From positions 558,001 through 622,000 of the forward strand of contig CP099431.1 of assembly GCA_024114885.1 (NCBI GenBank): a stretch of DNA of 64,000 bases. Direction: 5' to 3'. The notes beneath the pieces were generated by a model that saw nothing but the letters and a program-made list of their open reading frames with translations, did not search any database and was not told the DNA's origin. The position numbers and the translations under genes are program-made. The stretch comes from Septoria linicola. Its lineage: Eukaryota; Ascomycota; Dothideomycetes; Mycosphaerellales; Mycosphaerellaceae. This document shows positions 36,284 to 48,111 of the stretch, piece after piece; position 1 is the stretch's first letter; every line of letters begins with the position of its first letter.

Positions 36284-37712
36284 ATATAATATTAGCTTTA
36301 CTAGGATATCGAAGTAAATAACTATATTATAGGCTTATAAATTAAAACCTTCTTATAAACGCTCGTAGTATAAATATTTATTCCTAGGATTACTAATCGA
36401 CTAAATCTATAATAGCTAGCTTACGACTAGAAAAGCTAAAGCTACCGACGCTAGAGACGTATAGTAGTCTCCTATCTATAGCTAAATAACTATTTAGTAG
36501 TTATAGTAGCTACGACTCTCTACTCTACGAACGCGATCTTATAAATTTTACTATTAGGATACTATAAAAGATAATTAAGTAAGCTCTATACTTTAGCTAG
36601 GATCCTTGAAAGTTATAAGCTCTCTTATTAATAAGCTACTTATTAAGAATATATCCTAGATAGTTAGTCTAGATATAGGTATTTAAGTATAGTTCTAGAT
36701 ACCTAAGGTATCTATCTAAGGCTTAGTAAGAGGTATATCTTACTTCTCTTTCTTCTCTTCTTAGATAACTAACTTAATTAACTTTATATTTAGTTCCTAG
36801 TATATTACTACTATACTATATATATAAGTTAGTTTAAGATTAATCCTCTATTCTTCTTTACTACGCTATACCCTTCTTAATATTATATAGTATATAATAC
36901 GCTCTCTATATTTAATACTACTTATATTTATATATTACTAAATACCGTAAGTAGAGTCTACTATTAAACTCTCTAGGTTCGGCTAAAGATTATAAGATAA
37001 GCTTCTTTTAATACGTAGGAATAAGATAGCCTCGTAAATACTAAACTCTATAGTATAAGCTCTAAGCTCGATAGAGATATATACTACTATCTTATAGACT
37101 TTCTCGACTATACGCTATACGTCTCTCTTCTCGTTTACCTCTAAGGTCCGCGGCTATAGAAAAGCTATATATTCTAGGATCTACTAGGCTAGAAAGCTAT
37201 ATATAGTCTAGAGGCTCTAGCTCGTAGACTTCTCGTACTTAGCTCGCTCCTACGATAGAAGTTTATATATATTAGCGAATAAGAGAAAAGTCGAAGAAGA
37301 GCTATTAAGCTACTTTGTCTATAGTATATTAGTATAGTCTAGCCTAAACTTCTAAGATAGCTCTACCTCTATATTAGTAGCCTTAGAGTTAGTAACTAGA
37401 TATATAGAGTTTACTTATACTTCTATCTCCTTACTAACTATACCTATCTAGCGTTATAAGTAAAACTCTATACTAATAATAATTTAATATAAGAAGAGTA
37501 GTACCTATCCTACTAATTCTATCTATACTTTTTCTATATCTCTCGCCTATACTAGATAACTATATACTTAGCTTACAAATATAGAAATAACCTCTATTCT
37601 CTCGCCTATCTCTCTACTAGGTCTAAATAGTATAGTAAAGCTATAAAGTTACTTGAGTTAGCTAATACTAACCTCTTTCTAGAACTATACTATTAGATAT
37701 TCTATAGTACTT

Positions 37713-37739
37713 CTACTACTACTACTACTACTACTACTA
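37713..37739. repeat. CTA triplet microsatellite
   Basis: Nine CTA units in a row within RIP-mutated DNA. This could be an original CTA run, or CTG/CAG-type repeats converted by RIP. Confidence 0.7.
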
Positions 37740-40700
37740 ATACTACGACTACTATTAGCCTTAGTAGCTAGATTCGTCTACTCTTTATTATTTAGTCTAC
37801 TTACTACTACGACTATAGTAATTAGAACTATAACGATAAGTATACCTATATTAGAAGTATAGAAGGAGAAGTAGAGAAGTATAGTAGGTTAAGTTATTAT
37901 CGTTAATATTATTATTATTCTACTCTCGAGAGTAATAGTAGGAGTTGTTATTAGTTAAGCTAGTAGTCGAGAGGAGGTAGCGATTCGTACTAAGTAGCGA
38001 GGAGTAAAAGTATATTCTACTACTACTACTACGCGTTAGTATAGGCGACGAGGTATATTATTATAGTAGTAGAGCGTTCGATCGATAGACTAACTAGCTA
38101 ACTAGTATTTATATAGTATAGAGGATAATACCTATAGCTATAAGAAGATCCGTAGCGAGTATCTTATATAAGATTTTATTCTTTCTCGCCTATCTACCTA
38201 CTACGAGTATAATAGTATAAGTAAGACTATTTACGCGCTTTCGGTTAGTATCTACTAGACTTATATATATCTTACCTAAAATATAAGATAATAACCTAGT
38301 ACTAATAACTCTCGCCTTATCTTATATTATCTTATCTTATTATATTATACTATCTTTAAAAAATATAAAACTAGCTAGTCTTATAAGCTTATCTATTAAA
38401 CCTAGTATACTAAGCGATAGATTTAGATATCTTTATTATCTTAGGAAAGTAATAGGAATATATATAAGTAAAGAACTCGTATTAGAGTACGTATTTTATA
38501 GAGGAGTAAGATAGCGTACTTAATTCGTTAGTTAAATTCTAGTAGAGGCTAAGAAAGAGAAAATACCGTTCTTAGAATAGTATTACTAGCTAGTATATTT
38601 ATATAATCCTTAGCGTAATAGAGGCTTAAGTTCTTAATCTATCGATTCGAGAATATATAGCTACTAAATTAAGTTAGCGATAATATAACTTTATAGAGAA
38701 GGCTTATACTGCCTAAGAACCTATTAATGATCTAGCTTTTCTTTCCTACTAGCCTTCTTATTCTCGTCTCTAATCTATCTATACTATAGTACGTTATATT
38801 ATTATACCTCTCTATTTATTCTCTCTATTCGTACTTCCTATCTACTACTACTACCTAGTTTTACTAGTAACCTCTCTATACTATTCTTCTTAACTCTAAT
38901 AACCGACTATAGTCTCTATCCTCGATCGTACTAACTCTACCTCCTTTTTACTACTATAACTCGCGAAGCTTCTCTCTTACTTAATCGTACTCGAGCTCTC
39001 TATTTTACTCCTTTTATTAGTTATAGAAGACTACCTAAGCTCTCGAGTATCTTATAAAGGCTATATATATAGTAGCTTTACTACGTAGAAGTATTACGAG
39101 CCTACGAAGAGATACGCCGATAACGAGCGTAGGATTAACGTAAGTTAGAGGATAGGATAGAATAGTTCTTTATCTCTATTATTATCGTTATTAAGATATT
39201 AGAGAGGTACGATAGGACGCTCGAGAAGAATAGGATAGTCGCTAGATAGCGAGTATATAGCGAAATAGAGGCTAGTAGAGCTTTAATATCGTTATCGAAA
39301 GACTTAAACGTAGTAGAACGAGTAGAAACACGAGTAACTAACGAGATATAAGCTAGTAGAGAGATCTCGATACTTTCGATAGGTCTTATTATTCTTAGAT
39401 AGAAAGGAGGTAGCGAGACGTAAGCTAGTAGATATATAGTAGTCTTCTTAGAAGTTAACTATAGTCTAATACTAGATTTAGCTTCTTCGTAAATATCTTT
39501 AACTAAATAAGCTCTACTATAGTATCTTATATCGACTTAGAAGAAGTAATCGCTAAAGTGTCTCGAAGAGCTTCGTATTAGCTATTTAGAGCGTATTACG
39601 TATTAGAGAGGAAGCTATCTTTAACGCGATAGGTTATAGATTCTAGCGAGTCTACTACCTCGAGTAGTAAAGTCGGTATCTTAGACTAGCTAGACTTATA
39701 GTAAAAGCGCTTCTTAATAAGTCTAGAGAGTCCTTTTACGCTAAGTATAGTCTTAATCTACTATAGGATCTTATCTAGTAGCTTCCTAGTAGCCTTTACG
39801 CTAAAATAGGTATCTAGGATATCGAAGCTAGAGAGAAAGTAAAGAGTACTCTAGATATCTAGGAGACTCTAGACGTTAAAGCTACTTAGAACTACGTAGT
39901 AGAGAAGATAGGTACTCTTATAGTCGTTTCTCTAGATATAGCTACTAAGATAGAGAAGCTTATACTTAATTAGATAGGCGATAGTAGTAATATACTTAGA
40001 AGAGTCAAGGTCGTTAGTAGGCTTCTCGACGTCTTTACTAACTAGATCCTTACGATTCTTAATAGATAGTCGATTCTTAGTAGGTAGATTATAGTTATTA
40101 TCGAAGTCGTCGTAACTAAGGTCGCTATCGTAGTAGTCCTAGTAGATTCGTAATAGTTTATATTAATAATAGATATTATAAATAGGTTAATCTACTAGTC
40201 TACTATCTCCTTCCTTATATTATATAATTAAGAAAGTATCCTAGTAGAAGATTATAGTAATATTATAGAGGATTAGTAATATAGAAATAATATATAAAAG
40301 CTAATTAGTATAATATATTATCTAATTAAGACTACTAAAGCTATAGACGCTTTCTATAAAGCTATAGATACGAAGCTATATTATACTATACTCTTAGAAT
40401 TATCTTTTTATATTAATTATAAGAAAGAGAAGTAAGATAGCTACTTCGGTCCTATAAAATTATTATAAGTAGTATAGCTAAAACTAGGATCTAGAGAAGA
40501 TATCTATAAGCTTAGTAATACTATTCTACTAGCGGTATCCTAAATAAGTACTAACTCTAAGTCGATATATTCGAGACGCGTTATAGAAGTTAGCGCTATA
40601 TAGTTAATATAGAAGTTCGATATAAAGGAGTAGGCTACTACTACTCGAGAGAAGCGTAGAACGATAGTATTTACTATACGATCGGCTTCGTTAGTCTCGT

Positions 40701-41034
40701 AGTAGAAAAACTTAGTTAGATAAATAATATATAAGGCTAAGTTATAGCTAAGTATTATAAGGCGCTTTATACTAGTCTCGACTAGGATAGTATCTAGAGT
40801 AGTAAAGCTAGTTAGTAGCTAGAGTACTATTAGTAGCTATTTTACGACTTCCTAAGAAGTAGTAGCGTTTATATACTAGTCGTATAGCTAGAGAAGTATC
40901 GATACGACGATATAGTCGCTTATAGTAGTATAGGTAGTATTATAGAAGAGAAGGATAAGATAGTTATATCTTCTATCGTTCTAACTTTATAACCTTTATA
41001 GCGTTATAGTTTACTTATTCTTCGCTTTAATACT

Positions 41035-41195
41035 ATAATTCTTCTACTTTCTTATTCTTTTTCTATTTACTTTCCTCTTCTTCTTCTATAGCTATCTCCT
41101 ATACGCCTTCCTACCTCCTCGCCTTCCTCTCTCTCTTTCTTTTCCTCTCTAACTCTCTAATCTACTCTCTTACTCTTACTTCTCTCTTACTAAGT
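41035..41195. repeat. Long pyrimidine-rich tract
   Basis: About 160 bases, almost all C and T on the + strand (purine-rich on -), close to the right border of the RIP-mutated block. It could be a terminal or subterminal feature of the element. A Lys/Arg/Glu-rich frame is possible on the - strand. Confidence 0.5.
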
Positions 41196-41403
41196 AGTAG
41201 TTAGCTCTAGAGGTAGTAGACGGCGCTATTAGTAGCGCTAGAGTATAATCGAGATAGACTATCGTGTTAATAATTAAACTAACTCTTCCTATCTTAGTCT
41301 ACTTTATAATCTCGTCTTGAACAAGATCAACGCCGACTTCTCCATGCCTGATTTGACGTCAAACGAGGTCCCTGTTCGAAAATATGTTGATCGGCGGCTC
41401 GTT

Positions 41404-41592
41404 CTATGCTAGGCAAGTCACAGTGCACTGCACCAGTCGTAGTTGTGACAACGCGCTGATATGCTGCTTGGTCTGTGCAGAGAAGGTGAGATCCAATATC
41501 TTGTCATCTGGATTCGGTGACGAGAAGTCATAGAGTACGCAGGGCGGCCAGGCGTTGAAGAGGTCGTGAGATGTGACTACCGCATGAGCCAT
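41404..41592 (-). CDS. Hypothetical 62-aa frame, possible 3' exon
   Basis: ATG-initiated frame overlapping the end of the 230-residue gene by 16 bases in another phase. The sequence is protein-like (D-L-F-N-A-W-P-P-C-V-L-Y-D-F). More likely a downstream exon of the same gene reached by a splice I could not fix, or the result of a frameshift. Confidence 0.3.
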   Translation of the reverse strand: MAHAVVTSHDLFNAWPPCVLYDFSSPNPDDKILDLTFSAQTKQHISALSQLRLVQCTVTCLA

Positions 41593-42269
41593 GAGTTGTC
41601 TCGACACGCGAACCCTTTAAGAGAATGATGGCCTAACAGGTTGGCCGATCGGCGCTGGGCCAATATAGACATTCTGGCCAATCTTTGGTTCAACTTGGCT
41701 AGCAGGAAGCTTCGGTAGATGCCCTTCGTTCGAGTTATAGATGTTGCAGATTGCGGATTGACATTGCCGGCATCTAGTTCGGCATGTGTTCTAGCAAGGA
41801 CGTTGTGTTTGCGTAGTTGTTGCCAGTCGGCTGGTCGAGAGTAGCCTAACTGTGCTTCGAAACCACCGTCGCCGGTCCACGTGGAGCAATAACTCACGCT
41901 TACAGATTCGCCAGCCGAAAGTGTCGTTTGTTTCGCTCGTTCGTTGAAAGTGCTAGTACATTGTGTCCGCGGAAAGGGAGAGTAACGTCTAAAAGCCCTC
42001 ACCACGTTGGGAGCCAGCTTTGAAACTTCAAAGGTCGATTGAACTCTGTAAGCTGCGGAGGATAAGAAGGGGGCAGCAAGGTCTCGGAGAGTCCACCGGT
42101 TGTCAATTTGAGGAAGCTCATCCAGGTAGTGCTGAAAAGAATGAGCGTCGCACTGGAGATCCGAATGCTGGGGATGATAGACGCCAAAAGGTGAGCATAG
42201 TCGCGGCAGCGTCATGCTGAGGAATTGTTGCTGTGATCTACAGGATCCTTCGTGACTTGCACAAAGCAT
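41577..42269 (-). CDS. Hypothetical protein, 230 aa
   Basis: The longest intact frame in the balanced-composition DNA: ATG start, 230 residues, TAG stop. The composition is ordinary, with no signal peptide or membrane helix. The middle is aromatic (Y-C-S-T-W-T-G-D-G-G-F) and the C-terminal quarter basic. A 54-nt in-frame segment with GTAAGC and CACAG borders lies in the middle and could be a retained intron. No family is recognised. The frame downstream (41592-41404) may be a further exon. Confidence 0.5.
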   Translation of the reverse strand: MLCASHEGSCRSQQQFLSMTLPRLCSPFGVYHPQHSDLQCDAHSFQHYLDELPQIDNRWTLRDLAAPFLSSAAYRVQSTFEVSKLAPNVVRAFRRYSPFPRTQCTSTFNERAKQTTLSAGESVSVSYCSTWTGDGGFEAQLGYSRPADWQQLRKHNVLARTHAELDAGNVNPQSATSITRTKGIYRSFLLAKLNQRLARMSILAQRRSANLLGHHSLKGFACRDNSWLMR

Positions 42270-43432
42270 GTATTCGTGCGGATGTAGGCATTCTCCCGAA
42301 CGATGGATCGGCCCTAAGAAGTAAAGCAGTCAGCATTGTGTGGCGACTGTGTAATTTCCGAGATCTCACGACTCTTGAGAGCATCGCCGGGAGATCTGCG
42401 TTGAGCTAGCTTATCTACTTACTCGTGATCTTTGGAATTGACAAGTACGAAGTGTCGGTACACTTGCGCGGTCGATGATCCGCTCGTATATTTTTGATGT
42501 GTCGTGGTAAAATGACAATTCCTTACTGCTTGTGTCCTGGGCGGGTTGTTATGCTGCGCCGGCTCAGCATGCTGCTTGACACGATGTGCAGCGTTCAAGA
42601 TATCTTCCGTTCGCAGCGATATCGTGCTGACAGGCAGACAGATGGTGATTCTGCGCCACCTGCCACCAAATGCTACATCTCTCCTACGTGGATTTCAGAG
42701 AGAAGTTGTGCGGGTAGGCAGCCTCCCCATGTCCATCTCTTACTTCCTGAAAGAGTAGCACTGCCAAGACTTGAACGACCTTGAATACCTCGTCAACTCA
42801 CGATCGTAGAGACCTCAAACTGACATGCCTAGCCTGTTGATGTAGGAAAGTACTCGAGTCACTTCAATGTTGCTTGTCCGACTCCACAAAAAGAGTGTGT
42901 GCCACCTTTTCTTACACGTAGCCTGGTGTGAACCAATGGGTTCAACGGCGCCAGCGCATAGAGAACGTTCTTCGTTGACGCGACTCCTCATCCAGATCGT
43001 GCAGCCTCTTGCCATATGTTCCCCTCTATTTCATTGTCCTCATACATGGGCACATGGACTTTTCTGGCGCCAGCAAATTGCGTTCACTATACTCTACTGA
43101 TTGTAGAAGCTCATCCATGAAGATCTGTAGAAAACAATGGTCGATCGCCACGCGCGGATTGGTGCAGTTGCTTCTTTGTGCTTCAGAAAGCCGAGCAGTG
43201 TGTCGGTGTGTGGTGCTCCAACGGGGGCAGAATGTCTTCTGCTACAATGTTTTCCGACTCTGGCACATATGCCTTGTCCAGATGCGCGTTACGGCACAGC
43301 AAGATTTTCTGCATGCCCACCTTTCGCGCAGGCTCAGCGCATCCGGAGCTTCTGCCATGTGCAGCAAGTTGCGCTACTGCGGCTCGTATGATTCTCCTTC
43401 GAGGACTGGAAGGCCTTCATCGGGCGCTCATG

Positions 43433-43535
43433 TAGAGGCAACAGTTGCGACGGTGGAGTCGCTTGTGCCGACAGTTGATTGTCGAGAGTCCGTTTCACGT
43501 ATCGATCGTAAACATCGAGCGGGTCGTCGGCCTTA
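43433..43535 (+). pseudogene. Coding-like frame cut by the Fot1 insertion
   Basis: The + strand frame reads V-N-I-E-R-V-V-G-L up to the TA insertion site. It continues in phase at 60736 (S-S-I-S-V-S-Q-F-R-L-G-A-L) when the Fot1 element and one TA are removed. The opposite strand is also open across the same junction (K-L-A-N-T, then A-D-D-P-L-D-V-Y-D-R-Y), so the strand is uncertain. Either way, coding-like DNA was interrupted. Function unknown. Confidence 0.4.
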
Positions 43536-43559
43536 ACGTGTTTAATAAGCGAGTATGCT

Positions 43560-44348
43560 AGATAAGCTAGTATACTACTTTTATAAAGTGAATGACTTCA
43601 ATCATTGATTTCTCAGGCTATAGGTATTAGAACTATACTAAAGTTAGATTAATTAAATCCTTAGAAGTTACTTTATTTAATAGACAAGCTCTTAAGTTAT
43701 AACCTAGAATACTATACCTACTATAGGTTAGTTTAGCTCTTAGCTACTTCTTAATCTCTCTAACTAACTATATTATATATTAAGCTTATAATTAAGCTAT
43801 GTCTCTTATAGCTAATTTATTAGTATTAATACTAAGGGTAAGCTTAATCTTCTTCCTTAGTACTCTATATAACTATAGTTCTATAATAACTATCTTTATA
43901 TTATCGTGTTTAGCCTAGAGTAATAATATAGCTACCTACGATCTTTTAAACTCTCTTAATAGCCTATTAACTATATTAAGGATTAGACCTAGTAAGCTTT
44001 CTTAGTATCTAACTACCTTGTCTTTAATCTTACCTATATAGGTATTAACCTACTAAGGGTTATAAGGTATAACTACTAAGCTCTATAATAAAGTAAATAG
44101 TAGAGGTATTAGTATTCTTTAACGTAGTATTAGCTTAGATAATACTACCTATAGGTTTAATAGTACTAAGCTAGAGGCTCTAAATAATACTCTAATAGTT
44201 AAAGGTATAAATAAAGCCTTATAGGTAGGCTAGAGTATTAGTAGGAAGTCTTCTTTAATTAGGTAGTAGTAGCTAACTATACTAAGCCTTTAGATACGCT
44301 TCGAATAGGCCTTCTTTAATAGTCTAAAGTAGCTAATATTAAGAGGCT
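43560..44348 (-). pseudogene. Fot1-type transposase, C-terminal part
   Basis: The - strand frame resumes with L-L-stop-P-L-N, the position of the third catalytic Asp (L-L-Q-P-L-D in the family). It continues through a basic, helical C-terminus (L-K-K-A-Y-S-K-R-I, then L-F-R-A-S-S-L). RIP stops occur throughout. Confidence 0.75.
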
Positions 44349-44682
44349 ATAATAGGTAGACGTCGGAATAGGTTAGTATAGGTAGGGTTAGGTCTAAACC
44401 TATATTCTTAGTAATCGATATAGGTTAAGAGGGTAACCTACTAAAGCTTAATAGGTAGTACCTATAACTAGAAAATATAGGTTAGAGCGTATACCTACGT
44501 AGGTACCTATAGGTATATAGGCATAGGTATACTAAAATCTACGTACTATAAGTATCTAAGTACGTAAAAAGGACGATAGGCGCCGACTATATATACCGAC
44601 TATAGAGATAAGAGAAAACGAAGGTTTTATAGTATAAAAGTAGAAAGTAATCTTATATCGTTCGCTATAGTTATAATATAAT

Positions 44683-45360
44683 TTAATACCGCGCTTCTAC
44701 TACGTAGCCGAGTATCTCGAAGTAGCCTAAACGCTATTCCTTACGCCGAATATAATACGTAGTACTATACTACTTTAAATAACCCTTATTATCTATAACG
44801 CCCTATATACGAAGTATTCTCTAAACGAGCTATATATCCTTCTACTAGATCGTGACTCGCTTTATATAGATAGCGTAGAGGTTAGTACCTATATAAGTTA
44901 GTATAAGCCGCTAAATAGTAATATAGAAGGATATATACTCTTAAAAACCTTCGTTAAATAGAGCTCTACTATCTCTTATAACGCTTCTAGTATACTAGCC
45001 CGAAAGCGTAGATCCTACTTAAAGCCGTAGGCGACCTCTCTTACTAGTCGCTAGAAGGGAAGCTTACTAATAAGTAGATCTCTAGTCCTCTAAAATATCC
45101 GAATCTCTTATAAGGCTAAAACTATAGTAGATTAGCGTACCGACTACGTTTGCCGACTACGTTTTAACTTACTACCTAGCTTGTAGCGATAGGGCTTCCT
45201 TACCCTCCTAACTACTAGAGCCTTCTTAGAAAGCCTACTAGCTCGTACTACGTTCTAAGTATTCGACTATACTTTTAGAATATAGGATTTCTTCTTTATA
45301 GTAAGTTTTAGACCGGCTCTTCTCTTCTTCTTCGTTACTATCTTACAAGGCGCTTTTTAC
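44683..45360 (-). pseudogene. Histone H3-type gene inside the hAT-like element
   Basis: Exon 1 (to 45173) ends R-K-P-Y-R-Y-K-L-G, matching the H3 K-K-P-H-R-Y-R-P-G with His and Pro codons RIP-mutated. Intron 1 (45172-45122, 51 nt) has GTAAGT, branch-like GCTAAT and CTATAG. Exon 2 (45121-44939) reads L-A-L-stop-E-I-R, then D-L-L-I-S-K-L-P-F-stop-R-L-V-R-E-V-A, D-L-R-F, L-E-A-L. Intron 2 (44938-44889, 50 nt) has TACTAAC and TATAG. Exon 3 reads T-N-L-Y-A-I-Y-I-K-R-V-T-I-stop-stop-K-D-I-stop-L, the H3 C-terminal signature, then about 40 extra codons to TAA. The N-tail differs from canonical H3 and is Lys/Arg-rich. No CENP-A-type loop-1 insertion is seen. Start not fixed. Confidence 0.85.
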
Positions 45361-45779
45361 GTAATAGGCTACTTTCTACTAAGGCCCTTCCTACTAGTAG
45401 TAGGCCTCTTTATAGTAGGAGGCTTATTATTCTCCTATTTAGACGCGTCTTTATTATCCTCCTCTTTAGGCGCGTATTTATTATTACTATCTTATATATC
45501 GATAAGAATTAGATTATTAGCCTGTCCTTGAGGCTAATCGCTAGCTCTCTCTATTTAAAGGTACGCTAATAGAGTAGGAGAACGCGATACTTAATTAGCG
45601 AGAGCGTATTATTTAGGCGTAAGTATAGCGGCGTCTTATACGAGACGATTAAGAAAGTTATAGTTAATTAAAAGCACTATATCGCGCGAGAACGTAATAG
45701 AACATTAATAATATTATATTTGTTTAGAGTTATAGTCGTAAGGTTAAAATTATAAGGTTTTAGTATAGAGCTAGAATTT

Positions 45780-46800
45780 AGAGTCTAAAGCCTAAGGTAC
45801 TAACGACCTCTCTATTCCCTAGGAGAACTCGCTATATATCTACTAAGATAATAGGTTAGAAATATAGTTAGTATCTATAGTTAGTAGACTTACGCTTCTA
45901 CTAAACTATACTACCGTCCTAGCTAGTAAATCTTATACGAATACGATAGTATAGCTATAGATCCTTAGCCTATAGTATAACCTACTTTATATAGATAGCT
46001 AGGAGATTAGATATCTTAAATTTAGTAGTAAGGAACGCTTTAGCTACCTCTTAGAGGCATTCTAAGGCCGCTAATTAATAGCGTAGCCTACTACTAAAAG
46101 TAAGAACGATCTCGTAGACAAGCTACTAGAATAGGAGGCGTTAGATATATAGTTCTATTATACTCTATAATTTCTTAATCTAACGAAGTATAATAGTACC
46201 TAACTTAAGGATACGACGTTTCTACCTACTATTACGAGGTATACGCTTCTAACGAGTGTTCGTTTTTACTATAATAACCTTCTTCTAAGGCTTAATAGGC
46301 TTCTAAGTAGTACTCTCTAGAATAGCTACTTTTAGTAGACTATACGATCGTAAACGCTAAGGAGGGCTTAAAGAGATCGATACTTGATTATCGCTCCTAT
46401 ATAGAGCGTCGTAATCGAAGAATAGTATAAGAAATAAAGAAAAGGGTAGAGATAGGAGGAAGGAAGTAAAGAAAGAAGAAGTAGGTAGTTAGAAAGATAC
46501 TAAAACTTACTAAGACGCTATAAGCTATAGAACCTCGGGTCTAAAGAGATACTAAGAAACTTACTAGATCCTACGTCTATACCTAAATAAGAAAGTACTA
46601 TACTAGGAAAACTACTACTAACTACGATTACCGACTATAAATCTTATCTTGATCAATTCTAGAAGCGTAGAACTAGAGGATAGTTATAGTCGATATTAGT
46701 TTACTAGATCTATATAATTAGATATTAGTATAGAATAATACAAAATAAGCTATTAGTTCTAAGTTATACTAAACTAAGGCCTATTCTATTAATAATAAAT
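45780..46800 (+). pseudogene. Accessory ORF of the hAT-like element
   Basis: One + strand frame is protein-like for about 340 codons with stops of RIP type only (TAG/TAA). It contains leucine-rich helical segments (L-T-L-L-L-N-Y-T-T-V-L-A-S-K) and a basic, Arg/Glu/Lys-rich C-terminal third. No domain is recognised. It lies between the H3 gene and the transposase, so it may be a second mobility protein or a captured gene. Confidence 0.5.
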
Positions 46801-48034
46801 TATCTATAATACTAGAGAAGAGAATATTTTTACTATATATACTAGATAGTATAAAATATATAAATATAAAGTAGTAATACTCTCTCTCTTTTCTAAGACT
46901 AATTAAAAAGGCTAGTTCTAAAAGATTAGTAGAATCTTCTAAATCTAAAGAAAAACTTTCTCTATAATAGACTTAATAGTAGTATCTCGTTATTAGGCTT
47001 TAAAATATCTTAAAACTAAATATTTATTCTATTAATATATACTATAGGATTCTTAGGATTTATACTATTTTAGTAATCTATTAAGCCTATTAACTTATTA
47101 AGTAGCTTAAAGAGTTTTAAACCTAGTCTATAGATCGATAGGATAGTTCTTAATATAATAGCTAAAATTATAATATCTCTAGCTAATATATAAGGTTATA
47201 TATAGTAGAAAAGGTAAGTATAAATAAGTAAGTACTTCTTAAGAAGTTAAGATATCCTTTTTAGAATAAAAGCTCTTTAAGCTAGGTCTCTATAATCTAC
47301 TATTAGTCTTATATAATTAGCCTACACTTCTCTTTTTAAAGTAATCTTTCTTCTATCTAGTAGATATACTATAGAGACCTAGGATAGGCGGACTTAGTAG
47401 ATATATTAGCCTATACTAAGATATAATCTAATAGTAAAGTACTAACTATATATACTAATAACTAATATTATCTAAAAAGCTATATTAAAGTATCTAGGGG
47501 CGACCTACCTTAACGTTACTCCTACTTAGTCAGCCCTTAGACCCTAGATTTCTCTACTTCCTATAAATTCTAAATCTCGCTTTCTAACTACCTATACTTA
47601 TAACTAAATTCGTTATATATTATTATCGCTTGTCTAACCTACCTAATTCTACTACTATTTAGTAGGTAACTATTATAGCTATCGAACGCGACACTTTTAA
47701 TACTAATTGTTCTAGAAATAGTACGTTAGAAGCGTAAGGTAGAGTCTCTTCCTAAACTCGAGGCGAAACGTATAAGACTTACTATAATAAGAAAGGATAT
47801 TAAAGACTACTCGATTAATCTAAACATACTACGCGACCGCGTACGTACTTAAGCTATAGACGAAGATAGGGCTAAAGTAGACCGAAAACGTAAAGTAAAG
47901 AATCAAGCTTTTAGTCGTTTTAAGGTAAAGTAAATAGCTATACTACTAGGGTAGGATAGCCTCGATAAGGACGCGTAGAAGACGTATATTAATTAATAGA
48001 AACTAGTCTATAAGGCAAGCTTTACTAAATAACG

Positions 48035-48111
48035 GTAAGTCTCTATTATACTATTATATATATAGTCGGTAAACGTAGTCGGTATATATAGTTAGCGCTA
48101 ATATTATATAG
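48035..48111 (+). other. Intron in hAT transposase gene
   Basis: 77 nt, donor GTAAGT, branch-like GCTAAT, acceptor TATAG, splitting an Arg codon (phase 2). It contains the element's repeat as TAGTCGGTAAACGTAGTCGG. Confidence 0.65.

Larger units (their letters stand above)
19618..41330 (+). mobile_element. Unclassified RIP-degraded element, split by a retrotransposon
   Basis: RIP-mutated DNA flanks the retrotransposon at 23039-36283. A + strand reading frame continues across it once the retrotransposon and one ATATA duplication are removed, so both flanks are one older element of roughly 8.4 kb. The left border is set by the first ATG of the ORF, whose first 90 bases are not RIP-mutated; the right border by the return of CA/TG near 41320. 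I found no terminal repeats, and the family is unknown. A very large gene plus opposite-strand frames at the right end suggest a composite DNA element. Confidence 0.55.
36284..41330. other. Right half of the unclassified element
   Basis: RIP-mutated. The + strand frame continues from the left half to about 36770. Between about 38900 and 40950 the - strand carries the more convincing protein-like frames (for example around 40850-40480), suggesting a convergent second gene. 36800-38900 shows only AT-rich sequence with short repeats. The product is not recognised. Confidence 0.45.
41331..43535. other. Host DNA island 3
   Basis: Balanced composition between the large nested block and the Fot1 element. 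It contains the - strand gene candidates below and a coding-like stretch ending at the Fot1 insertion site. At the left edge (41310-41409, +) about 30 codons read as protein before a TAG and start abruptly at the RIP border. 42300-43100 has only short frames that I could not support. Confidence 0.55.

Noticed and set aside
44683..45360. Calling the H3 gene a centromeric (CENP-A) variant
   Set aside because: The fold core lacks the loop-1 expansion usual in CENP-A and matches canonical H3 there; the divergent N-tail alone is not enough.
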